Of a DNA stretch of 64,000 nucleotides, positions 1-8,577 are shown in pieces. Every line of letters begins with the position of its first letter. Position 1 is the first letter of the stretch. Position numbers and translations under genes: made by a program. The DNA is from CAZYFH01 sp964646815. GTDB lineage: Bacteria; Acidobacteriota; Vicinamibacteria; Vicinamibacterales; UBA8438. Where the stretch lies: the NCBI GenBank assembly GCA_964646815.1, contig CAZYFH010000015.1, positions 1-64,000 on the forward strand, given 5' to 3'. A model generated the notes under the pieces. That model made no database searches, was not told the DNA's origin, and saw nothing but the letters and a program-made list of their open reading frames with translations.

Positions 1-2
1 TG

Positions 3-533
3 GACGAGAACGGGCGGCCCATCCGAGTGCCGGATACGTTCCCGACACCGGAAGGGGTGGTCGTGTCGCCACCGATCGGCGGCGGCACCAACTGGTGGTC
101 GCCGGCCTACAGCCCACGCACCGGCCTCTTCTACGTCAACGCGTTCGATGGCGAGCAGGAGTACTTCATCCGAGACGAGGAATACGTCGAGGGCGAGCAG
201 TACACAGGCGGCGGCGGCAACCAGGTGCTGCCGATGGACAACTATCAGAGCTACATTCGCGCCATCGATCCGGCGACAGGAGACCTACGCTGGGAGTTCC
301 CGATCGCCCCGCGGTCGACCTCGGGGTTGCTGACGACGGCGGGGGACCTCGTGTTCGGCGGGACGGTCGATGGCTATTTCTTCGCCCTTGACGCGGTGAG
401 CGGCCGGGAACTGTGGCACATGGCAGTCGGGTCGCGGGTCCACTCGGCTCCGTTGACCTACGCCGTCAACGGCGAGCAGTTCGTCACGATCGCAGCGGGG
501 AATGTGGTTTTCACGTTCGGACTGAGACGTTAA
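3..533 (+). CDS. PQQ-dependent alcohol dehydrogenase, C-terminal part (5' end outside window)
   Basis: This is the last ~176 codons of a quinoprotein dehydrogenase whose start lies before the window; the frame is open from base 3. The protein shows beta-propeller blades of the methanol/ethanol dehydrogenase family: WWSPAYSPRTGLFYVNAF, an AIDPATGDLRWEF blade, and GGTVDGYFFALDAVSGRELW with typical W-docking spacing. These periplasmic enzymes oxidise alcohols or aldehydes with PQQ and pass electrons to cytochrome c. It ends in FTFGLRR and is followed by a repeat-bearing gap. The substrate cannot be told from this part. Confidence 0.88.
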   Translation, partial: DENGRPIRVPDTFPTPEGVVVSPPIGGGTNWWSPAYSPRTGLFYVNAFDGEQEYFIRDEEYVEGEQYTGGGGNQVLPMDNYQSYIRAIDPATGDLRWEFPIAPRSTSGLLTTAGDLVFGGTVDGYFFALDAVSGRELWHMAVGSRVHSAPLTYAVNGEQFVTIAAGNVVFTFGLRR

Positions 534-540
534 CGACCTG

Positions 541-580
541 ATCCAGGGCACAGGGTTCCAGGCCACCGGTTCAGGGTTCG
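541..580. repeat. GGTTCC-type degenerate short-period repeat
   Basis: The gap contains CAGGGTTCCAGG and GGTTCAGGGTTCG, a degenerate 7-9 nt periodic GGTTC/CAGGG pattern. The same word family recurs in many gaps in this window, in either orientation. No function can be assigned. Confidence 0.5.
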
Positions 581-647
581 TCATCGTCACGTTCCGATCG
601 CAGCCGGATTTATGAACTTTGAGCCTTGCACCCCGCCGACAACACGT

Positions 648-968
648 ATGCCGTTTCTCCATCTGGATGGTCTCGCACCTCGGGAACAGATGCCCGGCTT
701 CAAGGGCCGGTTCATCCACACGGACCGCCTCACGATCGTCCATTGGCAGATCGACGCCGGCGCTAGGCTGCCGGAGCATTCGCATCCGCACGAGCAGGTC
801 TCCAGTCTCCTGGAGGGCGAGTTCGAGATGACGATCGACGACACGTCGCGGCATCTGACCGCCGGGTCGGTCGCCGTCGTCCCGCCGGACGTCGTCCACT
901 CCGGACGGGCGGTGACGGCGTGCCGTTTCATCGACGTGTTCCAGCCGGTGCGCGACGACTATCGGTAG
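648..968 (+). CDS. Cupin-domain protein
   Basis: A single-domain cupin of about 106 residues. The metal-binding motif 1 appears as PEHSHPHEQVSSLLEGEFE (His, His, then Glu) and motif 2 as VPPDVVHSGRAV. Small cupin_2 proteins bind a divalent metal and act as isomerases, dioxygenases or sensors; the substrate is not predictable. An in-frame ATG at 612 would add 12 residues (MNFEPCTPPTTR). I prefer the ATG at 648 because the family usually begins just before the first strand. No clear ribosome binding site precedes either start. Confidence 0.75.
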   Translation: MPFLHLDGLAPREQMPGFKGRFIHTDRLTIVHWQIDAGARLPEHSHPHEQVSSLLEGEFEMTIDDTSRHLTAGSVAVVPPDVVHSGRAVTACRFIDVFQPVRDDYR

Positions 969-986
969 CAACCCGACCACACGGGC

Positions 987-1014
987 TTGGCAAACCGGGT
1001 CTCGATGCTACGAT
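987..1014 (+). promoter_or_regulatory. Sigma70-type promoter of the M1 peptidase gene, apparently leaderless
   Basis: TTGGCA (987-992), a 16-nt spacer and TACGAT (1009-1014) resemble a housekeeping promoter. The ATG at 1021 lies 7 nt after the -10 box, so transcription should begin at or next to the start codon. No Shine-Dalgarno sequence is visible. Confidence 0.5.
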
Positions 1015-1020
1015 CGCCTT

Positions 1021-3102
1021 ATGTTGGCCAGTGGACGGCGGCTCACGTTAGGGCTGGCTGCCGCGGTGCTCGGCGCCGGACTCGGCGGCGCCGGACCTGT
1101 AGCCCAGCCTGAGCCCCCCTCCGAGCCAGCCGGCGGGCAAGTTAAACAAGCAGGCGCCGTCCCGCTCGCGACCGCGACCCCGTCACCCCGCAACGCCAAC
1201 TACACCATCGACGTCACGCTCGACCACGACGCCCGCACGCTGACGGGCCGCGAGGTGCTGACCTGGCGCAACATTTCGCCCGTCACGACGTCAGAGCTGC
1301 GGTTTCACCTCTACTACAACGCCTGGCGGAACACGCGGTCGACGTGGATGCGCGAGCGCGCGCTGGGCCGAGGCTTCGCGCTCCACGGCCGGGCCGAGTC
1401 GGCCTGGGGCTGGATCGACGTGACGCGCGTCCGCCGACTCGGCGCCGGTGACGCCATGCCGATCGATCTCACGCCCGGCATGGCGTTCATCGCACCGGAC
1501 GATGGGAACGCCGACGATCGGACAGTGCTCGCCGTCCCGCTCCGCGACCCGGTCGCACCGGGCGAGACCGTCACGGTCGAGGTCGAGTGGACGTCGCGCG
1601 TGCCACGCACGTTCGCCCGCACAGGGCGTATCGGCAACTACTACTTCATGGCGCACTGGTTTCCGAAAGTGGGCGTGTTGGAGCCAGAGGGATGGAACTG
1701 CCACCAATTCCACGCCGCCACCGAGTTCTACGCCGACTACGGCCTCTACGATGTTCGTCTGACCGTCCCGACGGGTTGGGTGCTCGGTGCCACCGGACGC
1801 GAACAAGGCATTACCGACAACGGCGACGGCACGTCCACCCACCAGTATTACGCTGAGGACGTCCACGACTTCGCCTGGACCACGAGCCCCGACTTCCTTG
1901 ACCTCGACGCCCGCTTCGAGCACCCGGAGCTGCCCGATGTCGACATCCGCCTCCTGCTGCAGCCGGAGCACGCCGGGCAGGCCGACCGACACGTCGCGGC
2001 AACGCAGGCGACGCTGAAGTACTTCGGCGAGTGGTTCGGGGCGTATCCCTATGACCACGTCACGGTCGTCGACCCGGCCTGGCAGAGCGGGTCGGGTGGG
2101 ATGGAGTATCCGACGTTGCTGACGGCCGGTTCGCGCTGGCTCGCGCCCCGTTCAGTCGACACGCCCGAAGCCGTGACCGTCCACGAAGCGGGGCACCAGT
2201 TCTTCTACGGGGTCGTCGGCAACAACGAGTTCGAGCACGCCTGGCTGGACGAGGGGCTGAACACCTTCGCCACCGCGCGTGCGCTCGACGAATTCTTCAA
2301 GCCGAGCCAGGTGTCGACCCGATTGTTCGGCGGCTTCATTCCGTGGGTCTTCGACGACATCGCGTGGTCGCGCGCCACAGACGGCAATCGATGGGCCGGA
2401 TACCGCCGCAACGCGCGAATGGACGCACAGGCGACGCCGACATACCGCTACTGGCCGGGGACCGCCGGTAGCATCACGTACAACAAGACGGCGCTGTGGC
2501 TCCACACGCTCGAGCGTCATCTCGGATGGCCGACGCTGCAGGGCGCGATGGCGGCGTACTACGACACCTGGCGCTTCCGCCACCCGTCGCCGCAGGCGTT
2601 CTTCGACGCCGTCAGCGACGCCGCCGGCACCGACCTCCGGTGGTTCTTCGACCAGGTGCACGGCACGACGGCCGTGTTCGACTACGGCATCGCGGAGCTG
2701 ACGACACGCGACGCGGCTCCGCGTGGCTTCTTCGACGGCAATGGCCGGCCCGTCTTTGCTGCCGACGCGCCCGTAGCGGCCAGCCGGTCCGAGACGACCG
2801 TCGTCGTCCGCCGCTACGGCGATGGTATCTTTCCGGTGGACGTCGTGGTCGAGTTCGCCGATGGCCACGTCGAACGGGAACATTGGAACGGACGGGCCCA
2901 GTGGACCGCCTATCGCTACGTGCGCGACGCGCGGGTGACATCGGCAATTGTCGACCCCGACCGGGTGCTGCTGCTCGACGTCGACTTCACGAACAACAGC
3001 CGGACGATGGCTCCGCAGGCCGCCGCCGCCGCGACGAAGTGGTCGCTCAAGTGGATCGTCTGGCTGCAGGATGTGCTGATGATGTATGCGTTCTTTGTAT
3101 AG
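1021..3102 (+). CDS. Exported M1-family zinc metallopeptidase
   Basis: A 693-residue gluzincin aminopeptidase. Residues ~1-30 form a signal peptide. The catalytic region carries VTVHEAGHQFFYGVVG, with zinc ligands His388 and His392 and catalytic Glu389. The third ligand, Glu, is in HAWLDEGLNTF 18 residues later. The exopeptidase motif is GGMEYPTL, a variant of GAMEN, so release of N-terminal residues from peptides is likely but the substrate preference may differ. An N-terminal beta-saddle domain (YTIDVTLDHDARTLTG) precedes the catalytic part, and the C-terminus ends in a hydrophobic stretch that may anchor it. Extracytoplasmic peptide degradation is the probable role. The gene has its own promoter and no obvious operon partner. 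Confidence 0.9.
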   Translation: MLASGRRLTLGLAAAVLGAGLGGAGPVAQPEPPSEPAGGQVKQAGAVPLATATPSPRNANYTIDVTLDHDARTLTGREVLTWRNISPVTTSELRFHLYYNAWRNTRSTWMRERALGRGFALHGRAESAWGWIDVTRVRRLGAGDAMPIDLTPGMAFIAPDDGNADDRTVLAVPLRDPVAPGETVTVEVEWTSRVPRTFARTGRIGNYYFMAHWFPKVGVLEPEGWNCHQFHAATEFYADYGLYDVRLTVPTGWVLGATGREQGITDNGDGTSTHQYYAEDVHDFAWTTSPDFLDLDARFEHPELPDVDIRLLLQPEHAGQADRHVAATQATLKYFGEWFGAYPYDHVTVVDPAWQSGSGGMEYPTLLTAGSRWLAPRSVDTPEAVTVHEAGHQFFYGVVGNNEFEHAWLDEGLNTFATARALDEFFKPSQVSTRLFGGFIPWVFDDIAWSRATDGNRWAGYRRNARMDAQATPTYRYWPGTAGSITYNKTALWLHTLERHLGWPTLQGAMAAYYDTWRFRHPSPQAFFDAVSDAAGTDLRWFFDQVHGTTAVFDYGIAELTTRDAAPRGFFDGNGRPVFAADAPVAASRSETTVVVRRYGDGIFPVDVVVEFADGHVEREHWNGRAQWTAYRYVRDARVTSAIVDPDRVLLLDVDFTNNSRTMAPQAAAAATKWSLKWIVWLQDVLMMYAFFV

Positions 3103-3260
3103 CGCTCGAGGTTCAGGGTTTCGAGTGCCAGGTTCAGGTTCCTGCCTAACGAACCAGGAGCAACTGAGCGAGGAGCCAGGAGCCACGGGGCAAGGAACCA
3201 AGGACGACGGGACAAGGAACCAGGAGCGCCGTAGGCAGGAACCACGAGACCAGGGACGCC
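3103..3260. repeat. GGAACC/GGTTCC repeat block, longest copy in the window
   Basis: Starting directly after the M1 stop codon, about 150 bases consist of degenerate units such as GAACCAGGAGC, GGAACCAAGGAC and GGGACAAGGAACC. Bases 3151-3230 match 23227-23282 closely over long stretches (the second copy lacks about 22 nt), so the two are dispersed copies. The first bases, CGCTCGAGG, also recur directly after the stop codon at 29015. No ORF of protein character is present. Confidence 0.65.
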
Positions 3261-3296
3261 CGTGCGCCGAGATCCTCAGGAAGACGAGGGACCATC

Positions 3297-4295
3297 GTGA
3301 TCCGCGCGTTGCTCGATGGCGTGCAACGGGTACTGAACGCGCCGGCGCTCGTGGCAGGACTGTATCTCGCGACGCTGGCTGCGGTCATCCCGATGGGGGT
3401 CGCACTCCACGAGTCGATCAACACCCATCTGGGAAACAGCCTCGTGGCCGACCGCGTCGCGGCGGCGGTCGACACCGCGTGGTGGGACGAGTTCACCGAA
3501 CGGTCCACCGGCATCGAACAGACCTTCGTCCCCCAGATTATCGGTTTCGCAGCGGTCCTGTCCAACCTGAGCACGATGGTAGACAGCGAGCCGCCGCGTG
3601 GCGCGATCGCTACGCTCGTCGTCGTTTACGTGTTGATCTGGGCGTTTCTTGTCGGCGGTGTGATTGACCGCCTCGCCCGCCAGCGCCCGCTACGCGGCGC
3701 CGGGTTCTTCTCCGCTTGCGGACACCACGTCTTCCGAATCGCCCGTCTCGGCGTCGTCGTTGCCTTCGTCTACTGGCTACTGTTCGACGTCGTGCACCGG
3801 TGGTTGTTCGATGACCTCATCGGCCTGCTGACGCGGGATCTGACCGTCGAGCGCAACGCATTCCTGCTGCGGATGGTGCTTTACGCGGTGTTCATGGTGT
3901 TAGTCATCGGCGTCAACCTCCTCTTCGACTACACAAAGATCCGTGTCGTGGTCGAGGACCGTCGGAGCGTGCTCGGCGCGCTCCTCGGCGCGTGGCGATT
4001 CGTGCGACGCCGGCCTGGCGCCACGGTCGGTCTCTACCTCGTCAACGGTGCCCTCTTCGTCGCCGTTCTGGGTGCGTACGCGGTCGTCGCGCCCGGCGTC
4101 GGCTCTGCCGGCATCGACATGTGGACGGGATTTCTCACCGGGCAGGCGTATATCGCCGCGCGCGTCTTCACCAAGCTCCTCTTCTACGCTTCCGAGACGG
4201 CCTATTTTCAGAGCCAGCTCGCGCACGCCGCCTATGTGGCGGCGCCGGAACCGCGATGGCCGGACTCGCCCGCGGTCGAGGCGATCGGCCGGTAG
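3297..4295 (+). CDS. Polytopic integral membrane protein of unknown function
   Basis: A 332-residue protein starting at GTG (MIRALLDGVQRVL). Hydrophobic segments are visible at about residues 15-38, 100-120, 145-165, 180-203 and 240-265, suggesting 5-6 membrane helices. A cytoplasmic stretch, LFDYTKIRVVVEDRRSVLGAL, follows the fourth; this pattern is common in uncharacterised bacterial inner membrane proteins that resemble the glycerophosphoryl diester phosphodiesterase membrane domain family. No catalytic motif was recognised. It lies 54 nt before a small cyclic-nucleotide-binding-like gene and may be cotranscribed with it and the transporter fusion downstream. Confidence 0.72.
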   Translation: MIRALLDGVQRVLNAPALVAGLYLATLAAVIPMGVALHESINTHLGNSLVADRVAAAVDTAWWDEFTERSTGIEQTFVPQIIGFAAVLSNLSTMVDSEPPRGAIATLVVVYVLIWAFLVGGVIDRLARQRPLRGAGFFSACGHHVFRIARLGVVVAFVYWLLFDVVHRWLFDDLIGLLTRDLTVERNAFLLRMVLYAVFMVLVIGVNLLFDYTKIRVVVEDRRSVLGALLGAWRFVRRRPGATVGLYLVNGALFVAVLGAYAVVAPGVGSAGIDMWTGFLTGQAYIAARVFTKLLFYASETAYFQSQLAHAAYVAAPEPRWPDSPAVEAIGR

Positions 4296-4348
4296 CAGCC
4301 TCCCTCCGATCGCAGGGTCGGCTGCGAGCTCGCCGTGGACCGAGGCGG

Positions 4349-4741
4349 GTGCTGACGCTCCAGCAAGTGCCGCTGTTCGCACACGTCAGCTCCGACGAGC
4401 TTCTCCAGCTCGGCGCCCTCACGTGCGTGGAGTCGTTCGATCGTGGCGACACCCTGTCCCGCACGGCCGAGACGCCACTGCGGGTCATCCTGCGTGGAAC
4501 ACTCGCCATCGAGCGGCCGGGCTCCGGCGACGAACCGCAACGCGCGGGGTCAGGCGACACCGTCGGCATCTTCAAAGCGTTGGTCGGCGTGCCGCGCGCG
4601 GATACCGGCCCCGACCACGTAGTGGCGACCGAGGCCGAGGTCGCGCTGCGGCTGGAACGTGACGATCTGTTCGACCTACTCGGGCAGCGCCCCGCGCTCC
4701 TCCAGCAGCTTTCCGCCGTGATCGCCCCGCCCGAGGAATGA
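4349..4741 (+). CDS. Stand-alone cyclic-nucleotide-binding-like (Crp-type) domain protein
   Basis: About 130 residues, starting at GTG 4349 (LTLQQVPLFAHVSSDELLQL); an in-frame ATG at 4256 overlapping the upstream gene is an alternative. The pattern is a cNMP-binding beta roll: VPLFAHVSSDELLQL, a central LRVILRGTLAIE strand pair, GDTVGIFKALVGV, and RDDLFDLLGQRPALLQQLS at the end. The canonical phosphate-binding cassette is degenerate, so ligand binding is doubtful. It closely resembles the last domain of the adjacent 1239-residue protein (IPLFAKVSGAEMLHL; REELFDLVGQRPDLLRQIF), so the two arose by duplication. A regulatory partner role for that transporter is inference. Confidence 0.7.
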   Translation: MLTLQQVPLFAHVSSDELLQLGALTCVESFDRGDTLSRTAETPLRVILRGTLAIERPGSGDEPQRAGSGDTVGIFKALVGVPRADTGPDHVVATEAEVALRLERDDLFDLLGQRPALLQQLSAVIAPPEE

Positions 4742-4811
4742 TCCTGGCGCGAGGCGGTGATGCCCTCGTTGCAAGTGAGGGCGCCGCCGCGGCTGGTAAG
4801 CTCTGCCGAGT

Positions 4812-7800
4812 ATGTCGCTCCTTCAGCGCGTGCTCTCGCCTATCGTCGAGGTCCGGAAAGAGGAAGCGACCTCCCTCTACCTGATGTTCCTTTACTCCTT
4901 CCTCGCCATGACCTCGTACAACATCGTTAAACCGTTGGCGACGGCGAAGTTCATCTCCGACCTTGGTGCCGACAACCTCCCCTACGTCCTGCTCGTGGCC
5001 GGGTTCCTGATCGGCGGCGTCATGCAAGTGTTTACGCGGGTCATCGCACGGTTGCCCGTGCGCTGGATCATCCCGATCACGCAGGCCGGCATGGTAGCGA
5101 TGCTCGTCCTGTTCTGGGCGCTTTTCCAGGCCGGCCAGGACTGGGCCTCCATCGCTGTCTATTTCTTTCGACTGATCTTTGGTCTGCTGCTGATTAGCCA
5201 GTTCTGGACGCTTGCCAACAACGTCTACGACGCGCGCCAAGCGAAGCGTCTTTTTGGCTTCATCGGTGGCGGCGCCTCCCTAGGCGGTGTGATCGGGTCC
5301 GCGATCCTGACCTTCACCATTGAGCGAATCGGTCCCAATAACTTGCTGCTCCTGAGCGCCGGCCTGTTGGTGCTCTGCATCGGAATCGTGACGGTCGTGC
5401 TTCAGCTCGAGCGGCCCGAGCTCTCCGGGGTCGCGTCGGTGGGCGAGGAGAAGGGAGTGGGCGCGGGCGATGCGATTCGGATGCTACGCGAGTCGAAGCA
5501 CCTGCAGGTCATCTCGCTGGTCATTGCGTTCGCCGCTATGGGGGCTGCGATCATCGAGACCCAGCTCAATCTGGCGGCCGAGGCCTTCTCCGGACGAGAG
5601 GACGAGAGCGCAATCGGCGCGCTGCTCGGAACGGTACAGCTCTACACGTCGGCGTTCGGCCTCGTCATCCAGATCTGGCTCACGAGCAAGATCCACCAGT
5701 ATCTGGGCATCGGGTTTGCGCTGTTGATCCTCCCTGTCGCGATGGGATCCACCGGGATTCTCATCCTCTCCACGGCCGCACTCGGGGCAGCATCCGGCGC
5801 CCGGGTCATTGACGCGTCACTCCGGTACACGGTGGACAAGACGACCCGCGAGATCCTCTTTCTGCCGTTGCCGCAGGAGCTGAAGTACCGGGCCAAACCG
5901 TTCGTCGACGTCACGGTCGACCGCCTGGCCAAAGGCTTGGTCGCCATCCTGATCTTGATCCTGATCAAGTCATGGGGCCTCGGCCTCTCGTGGCATCAGC
6001 TGAGCTACGTCAGCCTCGGCATACTCGGACTCTGGATCATCGCCGCGATTAAGGCGCGTCGCGGGTATCTTGAGTCGTTCCGCGCGGCGATTGCGCAGCA
6101 GGGCGTCGAGCTGACCGAGGCTCGTCTGACCCAGGGGCCGATCGTCGCCGACCTCTCGACCATTGAAACGCTGGTCGAAGAGCTCGCTCATCCGGACGAG
6201 AACCGCGTGCTGTATGCCATCGAGGTGCTTGAGTCGCTCGACAAGCGCAATCTGGTCACACCGCTGCTCCTCCACCACGAATCGGCGGCCGTACGGGCCC
6301 GGGCGCTCGCAGCGCTCGGCGCCGCGCGCACCGAGATCGCGGAGCGGTGGGTGCCAACCATTCATCGGCTCGTCAAGGACGCCAATCCGGAGGTCCGCGC
6401 GTCCGCCGTGAGCGCCCTGGCGACGATTCGTAATGAGGACGCAGCCGGGTTCGCGCGGTCGCTGCTCGATGACCCCGATCCCCTGATCGTGGCAACCGCC
6501 GCGGTTGTGTTGTCCGCGAGTCAGGACGACGCCGACCAGGCGGCCGCCGAGCACGCGCTGTCGGCGCTCGCGTCCGACACCCGTGAGACCACCAGCCTCG
6601 TGCGACGCGACCTAGCCGCCGCCATCCGACAGGTCGGCACGGCGAGGTCCCGCGACCTGCTGGTGCCACTGCTACATGATTCCAACCCCGAGGTGGCCGA
6701 TGAGGCGATGCGCAGCGTGCGCACGCTTGGCACAGAAGACTTCATGTTCGCGCCGACCCTCGTGTCGCTGCTCGGCAACCGCCGGCTGAAGAGCGGCGCG
6801 CGCGAGACGCTCGTCGGTTACGGCGAATCGGTGATTGACGTGCTGAAGCACTTCCTCGACGACCCCGGCGAAGACGTCTGGGTGCGCCGCCACCTGCCCG
6901 CCACCTTCGCGCGCATCCCGTGCCAACGATCGATGGACATCCTGATCGACACGCTCTCGACCGACGACAGCTTCCTGCGGTTCAAGACGCTCGCCGCCGT
7001 CGAGAAGCTGCGGCGCGAGCATCCGTCATTGGCCTTCAAGAGGGACGCGATCGAGTCGCTGGCGTTGGCCGAGGGGTGCAAGTACTTCAACCGGCTAAGC
7101 CTGCACTACAACCTCTTCGTCCGTGCCACCATGCCAAAAGAATCGCTCGTGGCAGTTGCCTTGGAGGAGAAGCTCACCCGGTCAGTCGATCGCATCTACC
7201 GGCTCCTTGGTCTGCTGTACCCGTGGAAGGACATTGCGGCCACCCGGTCGGCGATCGAGCACGGTGACGCACGCCGCCGCGCGGGGGCGCTCGAATATCT
7301 CGACAACGTGCTGTCGGGCCGGCTGCGTCACCGACTGGTGCCAATCCTCGAGAATTTACCGCTCGATGAGAAGGTCCGACGCGGCAACGTGCTGCTTAAG
7401 ACCAGGCCCCGCGACGTCGCGGAGACGTTGCTCGAGTTGATCAACGACGACGACCAGGTGGTGGCGGCCTCGGCCATCGACCTGGTGGGTGCCAAGGCCA
7501 TGTGGGGTCTGCGTAACGACGTCGAGCACGTGCTGGCACATCGCGATGTCACGGACTGGTATGTGTTCGAAGCGGCGTCATGGACCCTGGCGTCGTACGC
7601 GCTGACGCCCAAACGCCGACGGGAACGCTGGGTCGAGACACTGCCCGCCGTATCGCTCGTCGACCGCATACGCGGCCTTCCGCTGTTCGCGTCGGTGGGC
7701 ATCGACGAGCTGTTCCGCATCGCCGGCGCTGGCCATCAGACCCGCCACGATGCGGGCACGACGCTCTTCCGCGAAGGCGCCGTACCAGAACAGCTCCACG

Positions 7801-8531
7801 TGTTGCTGGATGGTGCCGTCGTGGCGACGGGATACCGCGGTGGCTCGCGTGAGATCGTGTCCCCTGCCCCTCTGGGGTTCGAGGAGGCGCTCGACGGCTG
7901 TCTAATGTCGGAGAGCATCAAGACAACCGGACCAGCGGTTTCGTTGACGCTGAGCACGGACGAGCTCCAGACGCTGCTCGCTGACAACACCGACCTGGTG
8001 CAGGGACTGTTCCGCACGCTCGCGGCACGCCACGACACCCGGTCCGGCTTCATCCGCAGCTCGGCCGCGATCGACCTGGACCGCCTGCCCGACCACGAGC
8101 TCACCGCGGTGCAAAAAGGCCTCGCGCTGCAGCGGATTCCGCTGTTCGCCAAGGTGAGCGGCGCCGAGATGTTGCATCTGGCGGCGATCGCCTCGCGCGT
8201 CGGTCTGGAGGAGGGCGAGGTCGTCGCGGACGAGAGCGCGCCGTTCGGCCTCGGAATCCTCCTGGCCGGCAAGCTGACGCTCCAGGCGACTACCAGTGAG
8301 GTGGTCGCCCGCGCCCGGCCCGGCGACGTCATCGGCATGTACGAAACGCTGGCCAGCGTCGAGGGAGCGACTGGCTACCCGCGGCTGGTCGCGACGGAGA
8401 GCGGCGCCGCGTTGTGCATCGACCGCGAGGAGCTGTTCGACCTCGTGGGTCAACGGCCCGATCTCTTGCGGCAGATCTTCGCGGCGATATTCGCGCGCGG
8501 CGGCACGCCGTCGCTGCCCCAGAGCGCGTGA
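4812..8531 (+). CDS. ATP/ADP-translocase-like MFS protein fused to HEAT repeats and two cNMP-binding-like domains
   Basis: A 1239-residue modular membrane protein. Residues ~1-420 form about 11-12 membrane helices of the Npt1/Npt2 nucleotide-transporter type, with the characteristic LFLPLPQELKYRAKPFVDV stretch. Residues ~440-930 are helical HEAT repeats (AVRARALAALGAARTEIAER; NPEVRASAVSALATIRNED and others). Two Crp-like beta-roll domains follow, about 955-1070 (GLPLFASVGIDELFRIAG) and 1105-1230 (RIPLFAKVSGAEMLHLAA). Nucleotide exchangers of this type are best known from obligate intracellular bacteria and plastids, but HEAT-fused versions occur in free-living lineages, where the substrate is unknown. 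The cytoplasmic domains suggest allosteric gating or scaffolding. The ATG at 4812 has no clear ribosome binding site. Confidence 0.85.
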   Translation: MSLLQRVLSPIVEVRKEEATSLYLMFLYSFLAMTSYNIVKPLATAKFISDLGADNLPYVLLVAGFLIGGVMQVFTRVIARLPVRWIIPITQAGMVAMLVLFWALFQAGQDWASIAVYFFRLIFGLLLISQFWTLANNVYDARQAKRLFGFIGGGASLGGVIGSAILTFTIERIGPNNLLLLSAGLLVLCIGIVTVVLQLERPELSGVASVGEEKGVGAGDAIRMLRESKHLQVISLVIAFAAMGAAIIETQLNLAAEAFSGREDESAIGALLGTVQLYTSAFGLVIQIWLTSKIHQYLGIGFALLILPVAMGSTGILILSTAALGAASGARVIDASLRYTVDKTTREILFLPLPQELKYRAKPFVDVTVDRLAKGLVAILILILIKSWGLGLSWHQLSYVSLGILGLWIIAAIKARRGYLESFRAAIAQQGVELTEARLTQGPIVADLSTIETLVEELAHPDENRVLYAIEVLESLDKRNLVTPLLLHHESAAVRARALAALGAARTEIAERWVPTIHRLVKDANPEVRASAVSALATIRNEDAAGFARSLLDDPDPLIVATAAVVLSASQDDADQAAAEHALSALASDTRETTSLVRRDLAAAIRQVGTARSRDLLVPLLHDSNPEVADEAMRSVRTLGTEDFMFAPTLVSLLGNRRLKSGARETLVGYGESVIDVLKHFLDDPGEDVWVRRHLPATFARIPCQRSMDILIDTLSTDDSFLRFKTLAAVEKLRREHPSLAFKRDAIESLALAEGCKYFNRLSLHYNLFVRATMPKESLVAVALEEKLTRSVDRIYRLLGLLYPWKDIAATRSAIEHGDARRRAGALEYLDNVLSGRLRHRLVPILENLPLDEKVRRGNVLLKTRPRDVAETLLELINDDDQVVAASAIDLVGAKAMWGLRNDVEHVLAHRDVTDWYVFEAASWTLASYALTPKRRRERWVETLPAVSLVDRIRGLPLFASVGIDELFRIAGAGHQTRHDAGTTLFREGAVPEQLHVLLDGAVVATGYRGGSREIVSPAPLGFEEALDGCLMSESIKTTGPAVSLTLSTDELQTLLADNTDLVQGLFRTLAARHDTRSGFIRSSAAIDLDRLPDHELTAVQKGLALQRIPLFAKVSGAEMLHLAAIASRVGLEEGEVVADESAPFGLGILLAGKLTLQATTSEVVARARPGDVIGMYETLASVEGATGYPRLVATESGAALCIDREELFDLVGQRPDLLRQIFAAIFARGGTPSLPQSA

Positions 8532-8577
8532 GCACCGCTTGTGTGATAAAACGGAGGGAGGTCGGAAGGAGCATGCC

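Noticed and set aside
2152..3201. 349-codon minus-strand frame opposite the M1 peptidase
   Set aside because: Same reason: composition-driven antisense ORF over the conserved catalytic domain.
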